64,000 nucleotides of DNA from the NCBI GenBank assembly GCA_029891345.1, contig CM056993.1:112086623-112150622 (forward strand), given 5' to 3'. This document shows, piece after piece, positions 1 through 15,460 of this stretch. Below the pieces are notes generated by a model. It saw only the letters and a program-made list of their open reading frames with translations, made no database searches and was not told where the DNA came from. The stretch is from Dryococelus australis (lineage: Eukaryota > Arthropoda > Insecta > Phasmatodea > Phasmatidae). A program made the translations under genes and the position numbers. Position 1 is the stretch's first letter. Each line of letters starts with the position of its first letter.

Positions 1-2
1 TC

Positions 3-727
3 TTCAGCTTAATTAATTGGTTAAGGGAATTTGTCCCAAACTTTTCTGTAATTACTGCGCAGTTAACTGCTTTGTTGTGTAAAGGTAAATTTGTCTGAAC
101 ACCATAAGCCGATCACGCATTTAAAGACATTAAAATTGCATTTAAGAACTGTAATCCACTGTCTAGATTTAACCCAGAGTTACCCATAGTTATACAAACA
201 AATGGCACTGAAGAAGGCATTGGGGCCATGTTGTATCAGGAGGAACATATGGGGAAAAACATATTATCAGTTACCACAGTGCCAAGTTCAGGGATGCAGA
301 ACATACATATCACGTTAATAAACCAGAATGTTTGGCCATTGTATATGCATTGTGTAAGTACTGGCCGTACTTGCTAGGAAGGCAGTTTACACTAAAAACT
401 GATAACGAATGTCTTGTATGGTTAGAGGGAATTCATAACGGGAAAATCAAACTCGCCCGCTGGGCGCTGCTATTGCAGAAATACGATTTCAAGGTAGAAC
501 ATGTGGCGGGGAAAACCAACGAGCTTGCGGACGCCTTGTCCAGGAATCATTGTCCAAATGTAACAGTGACTGACGATGCAGAGTGGGAAGAGGCGCTACC
601 ACCTTGCTGTGCAATACAAACTACAGAAACACAAACTCTCATTGTACAAAACATTGTTGCCATACCACCTGGCGAACTTGTTTCGTTGAATGTACGTGAC
701 GTGTTAAAAGAGGTACACACTCCATAA
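3..727 (+). pseudogene. Gypsy-1: Ty3/gypsy reverse transcriptase C-terminus and RNase H remnant
   Basis: This is the C-terminal part of a Ty3/gypsy polymerase: the end of reverse transcriptase followed by the RNase H domain that degrades the RNA strand of the replication intermediate. The first part (from 3) is in one frame with stops at 96 and 105. It contains a degraded form of the first RNase H block (QTNGTEEGIGAML, where the family usually has a QTDAS-type motif, so the catalytic Asp is Asn here). A frameshift before about 281 moves the rest to a second frame, open to 727, with the family-typical stretches HVNKPECLAIVYALCKYWPY, LKTDNECLVWL, RWALLLQKYDF and VEHVAGKTNELADALSR. The polymerase active-site region would lie left of the window. 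Identification is firm; the copy is dead. Confidence 0.9.
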
Positions 728-2069
728 GAAAATTCTTCAGTTCCCGCACAACGCCGACAACACTGTGACGCACGTTACACAGAACACTTAAGGGTAGTGG
801 ACAGAGAAATACAAACCAAACCATCTGGTAATTGTGCACGATGGCGGACGTATGTACCGAAAGTGAAACGGGAACCTGTGCTAAATTATGCACACAACAG
901 TTTGGAGCATGGACACCCGGGATCCGAGCACACACGAATGAACATGTAGAAATTTGTTTCATTGGCGAGGGATTCAGGGAGACGTCAGATAATATGTACA
1001 GAGCCATATCACATGTAACTTCTGTAAGCCGTGGAGAGCAGACGGCGATACTCCACAACAGCCAACGCTGCCAACCAAGCCATTCAAAACAGTAGCTATT
1101 GACATCATGGGCCCGTACTCACGTACGAAAATGGGGAAAAGATTTCTTGTTGTTGTCACGGATTTGTTCACCCGTTGGACCAAGGCATTTCCCGTCAGCA
1201 ATGTTCGTGCACACACAGTTGCACAAGTAATGCCGAACGAGTTTTTCCCGAGGTGGGGACACCCCGAGTATTTGTTGACAGATAATGGAACACAGTTTGT
1301 GTGGTGAAAATGGAGGGAGTACTGTACCAGGTGGGGAACAGAACACCGTACCACCCTAGCATACCACTCCTGGGCTAACCCAACCGAGAGACTTAACCAA
1401 GATGTTAATATCCAATTAGGTGTACGGTTAGGTGAGGACCATACTAGGTGGGCTGAATTTATCCCAGAGGTGATATTTTGTCTACAGAATAGAGTGAATG
1501 TGGCAACCGGGAAAACCCCCGTCAAGATGGTACAAGGTCGCGAACTCCGTGTCCCCGAAGCACACCACGAAAACCCGGCCAGACCACCTGTCGAACACCA
1601 GGCTCAAATACATGAAGAAGCCAAGGCGAACCAACTCAGGTATTGTAATGTGTTTGTACCGGATAGCAGGAGGCCGCCACCCGAACTTGTACCCAGGATG
1701 TACGTGTACATACAAGAGAACCCATTATCGGCTGGGGTGAAGAAGTACTGTGCTGGACTGGCACCTAGATGGACAGGGCCAGTGAGAGTGGTGGAAAAGA
1801 TGGGAAATTCCACGTATCTAGTAAAATTGGGACCCATACGTGTCATAAAACGGCGCCGTGACGACCTGCAGATAGCCCGACCATCTGTAGGGAGGAAAGG
1901 CAAGGAGATGACATTATGCCCAGTACCGCAGCGAGTTCGGAGAATTTGATCAGGGAGTACACAGGGAAATGTCAACATGGACACTGACGAGAACAACAAT
2001 ACTAACACTGTCACTCTAGTGGAAATACTGCTTGTCCCTGATGGATGGGTGGCTAGTGGCTTCAAGTGA
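728..2069 (+). pseudogene. Gypsy-1: H2C2 zinc-finger, integrase core, GPY/F module and tail
   Basis: This continues the gypsy polyprotein. The zinc-binding region is split over frames: HNSLEHGHPG near 895-925, then CNFC near 1017-1028. The integrase core is in one frame with the first catalytic Asp in VAIDIMGPY (codon 1101), the second in LLTDNGTQF (codon 1281) and the Glu in NPTERLNQ (codon 1386), so the DDE triad survives. In-frame stops at 990 and 1305 kill it. Residues encoded near 1770-1860 form a GPY/F-type module ([20 protein letters not shown]). A TGA at 1947 is followed in the same frame by an Asn/Thr/Asp-rich tail to 2067. The same tail is found in Gypsy-2, so the TGA looks like a mutation rather than the natural end. 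Confidence 0.9.
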
Positions 2070-2148
2070 TGGAGAATCACAGTACTTGTATAAGAGGTAA
2101 AATGGTGATGGCTGATGAATAACTGGCATTTTCCATGTCTGCAACTCA

Positions 2149-5699
<3,551 letters not shown>

Positions 5700-6059
5700 T
5701 TAAAGATGTTGTTGCCTGGGCTCCCCTGTAGTGTGTACTGGAGAGTGTCTCTAGGCAAATCTATGCATGTTTCAGATGAAACTGTTCAGTTTGAATGCAT
5801 CCAAAACCCTTCTGTTCACTTCAACCATAACTGCAGTCAACCATGTTGGACTGCTTCTCATATATCTGGTGTATGCTGTGCCAGTGGTCAAATACATTTC
5901 TGTGAGCACAATTCTTCTTACTTCTGTTTCATCTCTTCTGATTTCTACAGTCAAGACATCTCCAGAGCCTATATCCCATTATCAGCTCTGTAGGGCTTGC
6001 TGATGTAAAAATAATTGGTGTAACATGTTGCACTAACAGTAATCTGTCCAGTCATCTTG

Positions 6060-6640
6060 ATACATCACCATTACACGTTTTCTTCAGCATAGTTTTTGTG
6101 ATTTCTACAATATGCTCTGCTTGTCCATTTGATGACAGATGGCTAGGGAGTCACCTTGATGAGTCGAATCACATTCTTGAAAAACTTGTGTAATAGTGTA
6201 GAACTGAACATGCTGCCATTGTCACTAATCAGGGTGCTAGGTAACCAATGTGTGGTGAACAGATTGCTTATAACCTGAATAACACTTGAAGAGTCAGAGT
6301 ATTTGACTGGTACCACTTCTAGCCATTTTGAGTAAAACGCCACAATAATAAGTAAACCTGCCCTTGGACCATTCCAGCAAAGTCCACGTGAAGTTGTGAC
6401 CAAGACTTTCTTGCCCACTCTCACTGAAGAGTTTGTGCTTTTGAAGGAGCATGATGCACTGAATGACAAATGCTACAGTGCTTGACAATTTCCTTAATGT
6501 CCTTATCTATGCTGGGCCACCACACTTAACTGTGAACTGTGTGCCAGCACCTTTCTTCACATATTGCTTTGATGCAATTTGTACATTTTGTGTTCTTGTG
6601 TTGATTTTGGAACTACTACTTATGTCTCCCACAAAATACA
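6060..6640 (-). pseudogene. Gypsy-3: Ty3/gypsy integrase remnant of a second lineage
   Basis: Read on the minus strand this is a gypsy-type integrase with several frameshifts. In order: a linker with VVVPKSTQEH, a zinc-finger half with WWPSIDKDI and HCSICHS, the first catalytic Asp in LHVDFAG, then YSKWLEVVPVK, the second Asp in LISDNGSMF and, after another frameshift, SSNGQAEHIVE carrying the Glu. The longest open piece is 6143-6469. The motifs differ clearly from Gypsy-1/2, so this is another gypsy lineage. The weaker minus-strand continuation to about 5700 (ELIMGYRL) fits the integrase C-terminal side. The copy cannot make a protein. Confidence 0.88.
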
Positions 6641-7119
6641 GCCACAGCACTCAGGTTGGTGCTTACAGAATTGCTGGTAGACTTCTCCTAATTTGTAGTA
6701 GGCCATTATTTCTAACACCAGTTTTGCACTGTTGACAAAAGTGGATCCTTTTGCATCATGTCAGCAATTTTGTCTGCTCGAATTGGGGCTCATCCAGGGC
6801 TTCCAGAAACAAACTTCCTGGAGGTTGGGGGGCACTTCAAAAGTCTGAAGATTTCTGTGGAAGGCAGCTGAGTACATCTGCATGCAGAATGCTGGCACCT
6901 GGTTTGTAACACAATGCAACAAGTCACTGAACATTTTGCTCCATTGGAGCATCCTGGGAGAGATAATGTTACTTAGCTTACAATGGCCTGAATTTGAGCC
7001 AATAAAATTAGAAAAGGAAGAAAAGGCAATTAATAAGCTAACTTAAAATCCACACATTTTTGGCCTTTGTGTTTACATTTTAAAAAATATGTGAAATCAT
7101 TTTTCAATTTGTTTCTCAG

Positions 7120-7237
7120 GGATCTGTTAGCCATAAGACTGAAGCAGAAGCAATGATCTCGGCAGAAGATGAAAAAGTTGTCTTTTCTCAGCCTGTTTTG
7201 CTGGAAGGCCCTGTGGAGTTATGGCTCTGCGAAATTG
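7120..7237 (+). CDS. Dynein heavy chain, linker-region exon A (118 bp)
   Basis: Internal coding exon of an axonemal-type dynein heavy chain, the microtubule motor subunit of cilia and sperm flagella. It encodes 39 codons plus one base. The stretch EAMISAEDEKVVFSQPV followed by GPVELWL matches the family pattern in the linker (DHC_N2), where a motif of the type 'aM.S.EgE.V.F..PV...G.VE.WL' is conserved. The acceptor is a pyrimidine-rich tract ending TTTCTCAG and the donor is GTATGT. It starts in phase 0 and ends after the first base of a Glu codon. Exon B supplies the other two bases, giving the expected E-I-E junction. Frame, splice sites and order all agree with the next three exons. Which dynein paralogue it is cannot be told from this piece. 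Confidence 0.9.
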
Positions 7238-8734
7238 GTATGTTTTATGTTGTAAAAATAAAATGTTGTTGCAACAATTTTTTGAAGCATGCAGCTTTGT
7301 ATACCGGGTGGGTGGCAACTTGTGAACACAGACAAACTATTCTATGAAAAAATGTAAGGTGAAAATACCTTCAGGTGAAATTGCATTGCATGCTTAATTT
7401 CGGAGGAAACTGACATAACATGCATGGAACGAGTAGGAGCAAGTGTGTATTAATGGGACAAGTACAGAGGAGTGGGAATACTGTGTTGTAGATGTTAAGT
7501 GTTAAGATGGGAGAAAGCAGTAGAGCTCATTATTGGCAAGCTGGTTATGGAGTAGTATTGGGACACTGCAATGGTCATGGGTGCAGCAGGCATCTATGGG
7601 TGCAACATGATGGTACTATGCCTCTGATGCTTTTTCACCTGAAGGTATTGTCGCCTTACATTTTGATTCGAAACATTAAAAACTGATTTCTTCTGTTCCC
7701 ATTTTATTGGTGTTCTGTTACATTGCTCATAATTTTTAATTTATCTAGAGATCTTCTTGTTGCTTGCTTAGGCATGTCATGCTTGTTACATTTTTTCTAT
7801 TCATCCTTATTTTGCTGACCAGCATCATCTCCATCATTGACCATATGATTGGACCAGTCAGAGAGCAGCCAGCTCCTACTGGTACATACAAAAAGGCTAA
7901 ATAACAGATAATTATCAGGTTTGCTCTTTTAAGACTGAAGCTTGTCTGCCATTGTTACACACAGCTTAAGCGTGACGGCCTTCGGCAGGTGGCTTGTCAC
8001 TTTGCCAAAATGAATTTAGCAGGTGCTATGCTAGGCGTACTCTGAAGGCAGATATCTTTAATCACTGTGTGGAACGGGAGCTCATCCAGAGTACAGTACT
8101 GGTCAAGTCACTTTCTGGCTGGGAACAAAATGTAGTTTGGGGAGCACTTCTTTTTGCTTTTGTGGGACCACTCATGAAGGTATACCTGGGTAATGTTTGA
8201 CGTGTGGTTACGGCTGTGCCCGCTGAGGCTTGACTCGTGACAAACTAGGGGCTGTCCTTGAGGTAGGTGTGCTGCTCAGCCTAGCTTTGTAGTTTTGGTG
8301 GATGTCGAGATACGGGGCTGGTGTGATGTTCCTCAAAACGAGAGGTTTGCTTATCAAAGTTACATTTCTTGGCCACTGAGATAGGCCTTGACTACAGGGT
8401 GATGTCCCTCGGTGACCTTGGTTGGTAGTTCCAACAAGGCGGACTCGTAGGTTGGTGAAACTGATCTGGAGAGTCTGCAGAGTTCTGCGGCCCATTTCCA
8501 TGGACTGAGGTGCTCGAGCCCTTTGAGAGGGGGTTAAGCACAATCTACAATCAGACATTGCAGAAGCAGAGCAGTTGACGTGTAGGTAGTGTTGGTAGTG
8601 TGTATATTGCGTCTGCCAGCTGAGTGCGTATCTCACTCTCAAACTCCGGCACCTAAGGTGTGGAGAGTTATTGAGCTACGTATCACTGGCGGCAGTCCCA
8701 GTACAGGAGTGAATTTCTTCTAGGGTTGGTTCTC
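7238..8734. other. No gene seen
   Basis: First part of the intron. About 7950-8734 is noticeably richer in G and C than its surroundings, as the later LTR-like blocks are. I cannot define ends or a coding frame. Confidence 0.55.
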
Positions 8735-9085
8735 CCCAGACTCAGAAAAGTACCCCTCTCAGAGCCAGAAGTGTGGTGAGAAGAGCAACCTCCAAGTTGA
8801 CAAGTCAATATTAAGAGGATGGAATACCTTGTGTCATGGCTCTACCGTTCACTACACTTGATGCTGGGAGCGGGTTGCCTTCCACTTCTGTGGTGGTGAG
8901 TGTCCCAGAGGAACTGATCTTCTCAAGTCCATGGAAATACTCCTCTCAGCACCAGAAGCACAGTGGAAGAGCAAGCCCGAGACTGGCAGTCAAATCCCTA
9001 AGGAAGCTGTATCCTAGTGTCGTGGCTTTACCATTCACTACATTGGGTGCAGAGAATGGGTGGCCTTCTAAGATTGTATTGTTGT
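8735..9085. repeat. Diverged tandem duplication, unit about 175 bp
   Basis: Two consecutive units share scattered blocks: CCTCTCAGAGCCAGAAG versus CCTCTCAGCACCAGAAG, and CTACCGTTCACTACA versus TTACCATTCACTACA, in the same order about 180 bp apart. They lie just before the LTR-like block at 9130. Confidence 0.7.
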
Positions 9086-9129
9086 TGGTGTATAGTGTTT
9101 TAATGATTTGAATAAATCCCCGGTCACCT

Positions 9130-9989
9130 GTTGTCCCTCCTATGGACCTGATGTCTACGAGGTGAGGTACTACGACTATAGGAGAGATATTTGTAAGTGA
9201 GGTAAAACTGTGTTTATTTATTTTGATGGAAATTAACAGTGGTGGTGGTGGTGGTGGTGGTGGTGGTGGTGGTGGTGGTACTACTACCTCCTTTCCATGT
9301 GAGCTTACGGAAGTTAAAACACCTTACGTGACACAGGTGAAGGTGACCTGCTTCTAGGCTAACATGGTAAGTAGTAAAATCTGGCTATAATAATAATTCT
9401 GACTTGAACTAGCGCTACTACTGTTGTAATGAAGGGATCAGTACATGTGTTAGTGTTTATGGCAATGTAATACGTAAGACGTAGGTTCTTCGGTGAAGAG
9501 CAAATGAGTACTAGGATCTTCAGCACTACAGGGTGCGTGGTGAAGATTTGAGAACAGGTTAAGTCTTCGGCACCACAAGGACGCAGTGAAGACCAAGTTA
9601 GGATAGCTTGGATTTTCCTGCAGCACTAGGAGTGGGGTGAAGGAACAAGACAGATGTCAATTGATTGAAGACTGATCAGGAGCCTTGGTGTGGCCTTCTG
9701 TTTATACTCTGATGGTGACACCATGCCCCTTGATTGGCTTGTATAGGGGGTTGTCTTGGAGAGGGGTAGCAAATAAGAAGACTGTGACATAGATCCTCAG
9801 TGTGTGACGTCAATGGCTGGTGCTGGATCCAGGATCATGTCTGGGTGTTCGTACTAGCAGTGACATCTGGCGGCGTTCTGCTGTATTCAATTGATTTTGA
9901 TGCATGGCTTTGGCATCTCGTCCAGTAAATAATAAAATCTGGCGTGGAGCATTCGTCCTTTGCCTTGGGTAGATAATACAATTCCTGAC
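9130..9989 (-). mobile_element. LTR-like block, minus orientation
   Basis: Read on the minus strand the block starts TGTCAGGAATTG and ends GGGACAACA. It has a TATA-type box (GAGTATAAACAG, near 9710-9720) and a poly(A) signal (AATAAATAAA, near 9213-9222). These are LTR traits: TG...CA ends, promoter, then polyadenylation site. I could not find a target-site duplication, so ends and class are tentative. Inside are imperfect palindromes of the CTTC...GAAG type near 9490-9600 and a (GGT)13 tract. Confidence 0.4.
9241..9279. repeat. (GGT)13 microsatellite
   Basis: Thirteen uninterrupted GGT units. Confidence 0.97.
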
Positions 9990-10009
9990 ATCTCATACAT
10001 TTGCTCTAG

Positions 10010-10385
10010 ACCGTCTTGCGAAGGCAAGCACAAGTGAAGCAGGCGTGGCCGAGAGAGAGAGGACAGACTTTATCTTTTGCTAGACAACATCTTCTCCTCT
10101 CGTCAGCTTGTGAGGGGAGGAAGGAAGGTGCATGGATGAGAGAGACAGAAAGAAGGATGAGAGAGAGGACACTAGGTCGTCATGCTCGTTGCTATAGGTA
10201 ACCACTTCCCCTCTCGTAGGCATGTGAGAGGAAGTAGGAAGCCAGTCTAACACTTCGCACCATGCCGCAGTGTCAGAAAGACGTGTTGGGAAGACAGATG
10301 AAGCGCCTTGCTGCGAGAGCAATTATAAAAGGTGGTATGTGTGAAGTATGTCACATCCAGTTACTAGACATTTCTATAAGCAACC
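10010..10385 (+). repeat. Direct repeat D, copy 1
   Basis: Shares with 13555-13835, in the same orientation, CCGAGAGAGAGAG, TTTATCTTTTGCT, GTGAGGGGAGGAA, CTCGTTGCT and the end TCACATCCAGTTACTAGAC. Copy 1 carries about 140 bp more (10197-10340), which partly repeats the unit again. Each unit contains a hairpin-capable stem with arms of the type CTTCYYCTCTC and GAGRGGARGAAG. No coding frame is shared between the copies. Confidence 0.75.
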
Positions 10386-10439
10386 AGTTTAAAATTTATT
10401 GTTGTGGGAAATTTTAGGTGAAGGGACCCAAAATATATT

Positions 10440-10581
10440 TTGATCGACGCGCCATGCGATAAACGATGCAAACGGTTTACGTTAACATTATTTACTTAGG
10501 GATTTTGCTATGACCACAATAAATTATTTGGTGGATGCGGATTATCGATACATGCGATAATGATACATCGAGAGTCCACTG
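10440..10581 (-). mobile_element. Possible Tigger/pogo-type terminal fragment
   Basis: On the minus strand the sequence begins CAGTGGACTCTCGATGTATC, preceded by TA. This matches the usual pogo/Tigger terminal pattern (CAGT..A.TCTCGAT, TA target). The opposite end was not identified. Confidence 0.45.
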
Positions 10582-12106
10582 TATCAGCACCGGTAATATC
10601 TGCAAAATGGGGTTTGGACCTATTTCTAAATGAAAAATATATGTAATTTTTTTTATTGCTTCTTTAATTTGAAGTATTTTGTTTTTGCGCTATGTAATAG
10701 AGTTTTGCAGCTTCAGTGCTTTTGTTGAATAAAAATTTTTTGCAGTCTAACTGCCAGGGGTGTTTTTGGCAGTGAGCCAGGTAAAGAGTAAAGAAGAATT
10801 TTAAGAGAGAGCACACATTAGTAAGCCAACTTGAGAAGTATGTTTATCCTTGAACAATGAAATGCCTGGAAGCCAAGCTGTGCCTAATGCTGCCTTTTAT
10901 TTTTCTTTTCATGATTGTACTACATGAGTCTGTGTGGTAATGCGCTTCATGCAAAATGTATCATTACAGTCAAAAACTATTGTACTTGTATAGAAAAAAG
11001 TGTATCTTTGTATAGACAAATTTCATTTCAATCTACTCATTTGTAATTCATTTGCAAAACCAGATGTTCTTATGTGTTAAGTAAATTTGACCACTTAAGC
11101 ATTTGGCTTATCTAATGACTTTTTACCATTTCAAAGGAAGTCAATGTATTTTCCAGTAAACTTATTTGCATAAATCTCTTTGTGTATGTAAATAACTGCA
11201 ATGTCAAACTTTGCCAAACTTTTTCCAGTATACTGTTCACTTTTCAAATGTGTATGCACGTAAATTTTCACAAGGGATAATCAATTGTCATACCGTTCTT
11301 GTGTACATTGTATTCAGTCACCACCTTGTAAAACTGTTTGTTTGCTAACTGATAGTTTGGATTGTTCATGTTGCAATGTTCATTTGTGTCTTAACAAGTT
11401 GAACCTATGTAATCGTTTTAAACCAGTGTCATGTTGCATATCTTATGTAGGCCTTTTGTAAATTTTTCCACTAACTGAAATTTTAACTGACCCAATCTTT
11501 ATGTATCAAGATACAATTAACATGGACAGTTACTTCATGATGAAACAATATTTCATGGCTCCAACCAATATTTCTCTTTAATTGTATTTGGAAGTGTACT
11601 AGCTGAATTTCATAATCTGCCACAGCTTCTATTTCTATGTGAGTAGGGGTTGCCAACCACATACATAATTATTGTTACTGCATGAGTTCCAGTAATATTC
11701 TGCATGAGTATTTTTTTTGCTTACTGATTTAACACTAAGAATTTAGTTTAATTCTGTAGTGAACCTAAATATTCCCCTAAGACTAGAATTCAATGTAATT
11801 GTAACTGAAATATTTTTATTTTTACTAGCTTTACAAAGGGCTGTGAAAATAATTTTCCATTGCATCTCTCACCTCAAGACTTAACGTTAACCTCTGGGAT
11901 GATATAATTGTATGAACCCAGGCCTTCAGCCATATTTTGTACCACAGTCCTGTAGCCAAGGGTACAGAATAGAATCCATCAGATTCTCACCTTTATGCTC
12001 AAGCCATTTGGTTATGCTGGCTATTTTAACTCTAATATCTCTTTTGCTTTGACCAAACCAATGGGATGAGCATAATGGGGACTCCTACACCGAGAGAAAG
12101 AGAGCT
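10582..12106. other. No gene seen
   Basis: AT-rich intron sequence. Decayed 3' coding sequence of the adjacent transposase pseudogene may extend down to about 12000, but I cannot follow the frame beyond the stop at 12107. Confidence 0.55.
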
Positions 12107-12688
12107 TCAACATGGTTGCAGCGGACTAAGTGTTTTAACAGGTATCATCCTATGAAACACCTCAGCCTCATCTGCATTAAATATATCTTTGGGAGCATAT
12201 CCACTACACATATCTGTCAGTTTTGGTTTCCAATCTTGTATGACTTCTTCGTCCACACCAATTTCTTCACCCCAGACTTTCAATGTTACCAAATGCCACC
12301 AATTTTTTTTTTTTAACTTAGTAAGCCATCCCTTTGAAGCTTGGAAATTACACATTTTCATTTTCAGGGCAACTTCACAGGCCTTTTCTTGTAGTATAAC
12401 ACCTGGAAGCGGGATGTTCTTAGCCCTACACTCCATTATCCATTCAAACAGCCTAGTGTCAAAATATTTGCTCTTGCAGTCACGAGCCCATTTCCTTTTT
12501 GAAATTCCAACAAGGGATATTTTCTCCTCAATCTTCGCACAATTTGTTACAATTGTTGACAACAATTATTGCTGAATGTCAAATTTTCTGGCAATTTCTT
12601 TCTTTTGTTGCCCATGATCTACTGCATTAAAAATTAATAGTTTAGTTGCTATGTCTAACTGACGTCGTTTCTTAACCTTTTCATCCAT
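12107..12688 (-). pseudogene. Pogo/Tigger-like transposase, N-terminal half, one nonsense codon
   Basis: DNA transposase remnant of the pogo branch of Tc1/mariner. From the Met at 12688 the minus strand encodes a CENP-B-type N-terminal helix-turn-helix (KKRRQLDIATKLLIFNAV, KEIARKFDIQQ), then the second DNA-binding region (FEWIMECRAKNIPLPG, KACEVALKM, GWLTKLKKKN), then the start of the DDE catalytic domain (DIFNADEAEVFHRMIPVKTL, which holds the first catalytic Asp). A TAA at 12566-12568 interrupts the first helix-turn-helix in the same frame. The open frame ends at 12107, before the second Asp. Complete pogo transposases are roughly 450-550 residues, so about 190 remain. Its 5' flank is repeat S1. 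Confidence 0.88.
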
Positions 12689-12764
12689 TTTAGATTCCCG
12701 GGTTTTACAGTAAATGTAAAAAAACAAACAGTACGAATGCTGTACATGCAACCCTTGGCAAGTA

Positions 12765-13540
12765 TCAGCTAACAGTGCATGGAGAAGTTATCAATTGGTC
12801 AGTGTGTTCTTGGCAGCCACTGGAGGAGGGGTGGTGGCGGGCGGCGTGAGAATTACCCCTCCACGCCGCTACTTGTTGCAGAGTGCCGACACCTTGCGTG
12901 TGTGACAAAAGTCTGTCTTTTAAAGTAATTAATTGTATTTTACTGCAAAGAAAACTTTTAATTTTTAGATAAAACTAAATAAATGAGATGTTTGTAATTA
13001 ATTTCTTTATTGTCTAATAATTAGTCATTCAAAACCATGTTCTCTGATTTTCCTTGTCTTAAGTTACACTTTACTCAGCTCGGTGCTTACCTTCCCATTA
13101 TTAGACCGCAAAAGGTGTCGAATAGGTCCTTACATTTTATCAGTTTATCAAAAGATGCATATCAATTGAAATAAATTAATATAAATCATCCAATTTCCCC
13201 GCAAAAGTTACTGAAAATGAATTTTACATTCATAATACAAGTCGTGCGATCTTCAAACAATTTTTGGTGACAAGGAAAGTTCAAATATATGCTTCTGGGC
13301 AAATAATTTTATTTACTAAGATACTGCCCCTTGAGATAAATAAATATTACATTTTAAAATCATGTTAATTTTACGCCAGATACAATAAAACACCAATCTC
13401 ACAGGGAAAAAAATCACAAAAGAAAATGTCTTTTCAACTAATAATTCCTTGTTAAAATGTTATGCATAACATTTTCAGGTGAGACCATTTGCTTTGAAAT
13501 ACAAGTCATGTTAGGTGCAACTATTTTGAGCGGCACATAA
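12765..13540 (-). repeat. Repeat S, copy 1: 5' flank of the Tigger-like pseudogene
   Basis: The reverse complement matches 59187-59945 over its full length with scattered changes. Shared blocks include TTTACTGCAAAGAAAAC, AATTAATCATTCAAAA-type sequence, CCCATTATTAGA and GTTAGGTGCAAC. Because it sits directly upstream of the transposase start, S is probably the 5' part of that transposon. Copy S2 has no transposase next to it. Confidence 0.8.
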
Positions 13541-13554
13541 TTGTGAAAAATTTA

Positions 13555-13835
13555 TGTTAGCTGCAGACGACGGGGCGGTGTGTGAAGGCAAGGCAAGCCC
13601 ATAAGCGAAGCGGGTGTGTCCGAGAGAGAGAGAAGATGTTTTTTATCTTTTGCTTGACAACTTCCTCTCTCAGCAGCGAGAATGGTCTGTGAGGGGAGGA
13701 AAGAAGGTGTGCCGCTGAGACAGACAGAAAGAGGGCTGGGAGAGAGGATCCAAAGGTCGCCACACTCGTTGCTAGCACACATGACATATTTCACATCCAG
13801 TTACTAGACGTTTTCATATACAACATTATTTGTCG
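13555..13835 (+). repeat. Direct repeat D, copy 2
   Basis: Second copy of the repeat at 10010-10385, same orientation, ending TTTCACATCCAGTTACTAGAC. Together the two copies flank about 3.2 kb that contains the Tigger-like pseudogene. Confidence 0.75.
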
Positions 13836-15050
13836 TGTTTCGTGCAGTAACATAAACTACTGTGATTTGTTGTAGAGAGAATTTCACCACTTCTTACAGT
13901 ATTTATTTTTGCTAAATGGAAGCAAAAAATGCATTGTTCTTCTGGGTGTTTGGCGGAACCAAATAAAAATTTCGTTATGTGGAGAATTTCTCTGTGCAGA
14001 GAATTTGTTAAGGAAGGTTTGACTACTAGTATTCAACTTCCTTTCCAAAAGATACAATAAGAGTGGATCCTAAGCATCAATATTTAAATTTAATTTCCAT
14101 AATGCTGCTACATGCTCTGTCAATAATGACACAAAGATAGTGACAGTGGCTGGGCTTGACATAGAAATGTTGAGGTTTGCAAAATGATATCTAAATGATG
14201 GGACGCTATAAGCTGTTTGTGGTTGAATCTTTTGTTGAGTAACTGCCAAGCAACAACAAAATTATCTGCTCTCATTGGCAGGGCTTGGATCAATGATAAT
14301 GGTTCATTTCATAGTGGATATTTTAAGTATAAAAACTATTCAACATTGTTTAAATGTTCATTATTCACAACTAGTGTGTACAACAAATTGGAAAAGTTAA
14401 TCTATTCAGTTGGCTTTCCTGAAAACTATGGTAAATCGATTGTAGTAAGAGAAACACAAGATTTGTAACGAGGTGAACTGGCGCACTTTTATCTTTCTCA
14501 GGCTCTTTCTGGTTGGTCGCCGGAATTGACATAATCCCATAGTCGAAGTTGTTGAAGTCATCTAACTTCATGTTATGGTGGCCGTTATCAAAATTTTGCT
14601 TGTCTTTCATAAGAAATTATAAGGATAAGTGGTTATTCTCAAATCCAGCTCATATCTGTGAAAAGTCCCGACATGTTGCAATAAATAACCTTTTTGAGAT
14701 GAATTGCTTACAACAGCTTAGGCTAATGATGCCTCCCTCAGTAATTGATTCTCGGCATGTTACAGCTGCCTTGTCAACACTTTGATTTTGTTATCCATTT
14801 TAAACGAACTAAAAACAACCAGCACCTGAATATTGATAGACTAAACAAGTTTGAAATATTGATCGTAATGGAATAGAAGTTGCTAAACAAAACCCAATGT
14901 TCAAACCTAGGCAATGAAAGTTATTTAAATCATGAATAATGCAGTCAACTACAAACATGATACAAATAAAATACAAGTACATCACTCAACAGTCCTTTGA
15001 ATGATTCTTTAAATAATTCTTCAGTAATGGATAGGCAGCAACCTGCAGGA
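13836..15050. other. No gene seen
   Basis: AT-rich. Around 13980-14035 is a stretch with the look of a pogo-type terminus (AATTTGTTAAGGAAGGTTTG), too weak to call. The short open frames here match no family I know. Confidence 0.5.
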
Positions 15051-15460
15051 GTAGTCCCTATCCCTATCTCTACTTATGCTCTTTCCTGTCACCTCTGAGC
15101 CAGTTGGTTGTTGCTAGTCAGCTTAATATCAAACTCAATAGCATAGGGAAGCCTACTGGGGGGGCGGGGGGTAGCTTGCTACAGATGGCTATCAATAAGA
15201 GAGGGGTTACTACAAAACACCTTTATTACATTAACTCAAACTCTGAACAGAATAGTACATTAATTACATTACAACAAAGAACACAAATACTTTACGTTTA
15301 CTTGAGGATGACGAGTTAATTACAAGAATATTAAGAATATTACCATGCTGCTACTCGTATCCTTGCCAACTTATATATCAGCTAGTAATTAACGGGACCT
15401 TGAGATCAGGGATGACACACTACTGCCTGGCTGGAATTATGCTCACCAAATATCAGAAGT

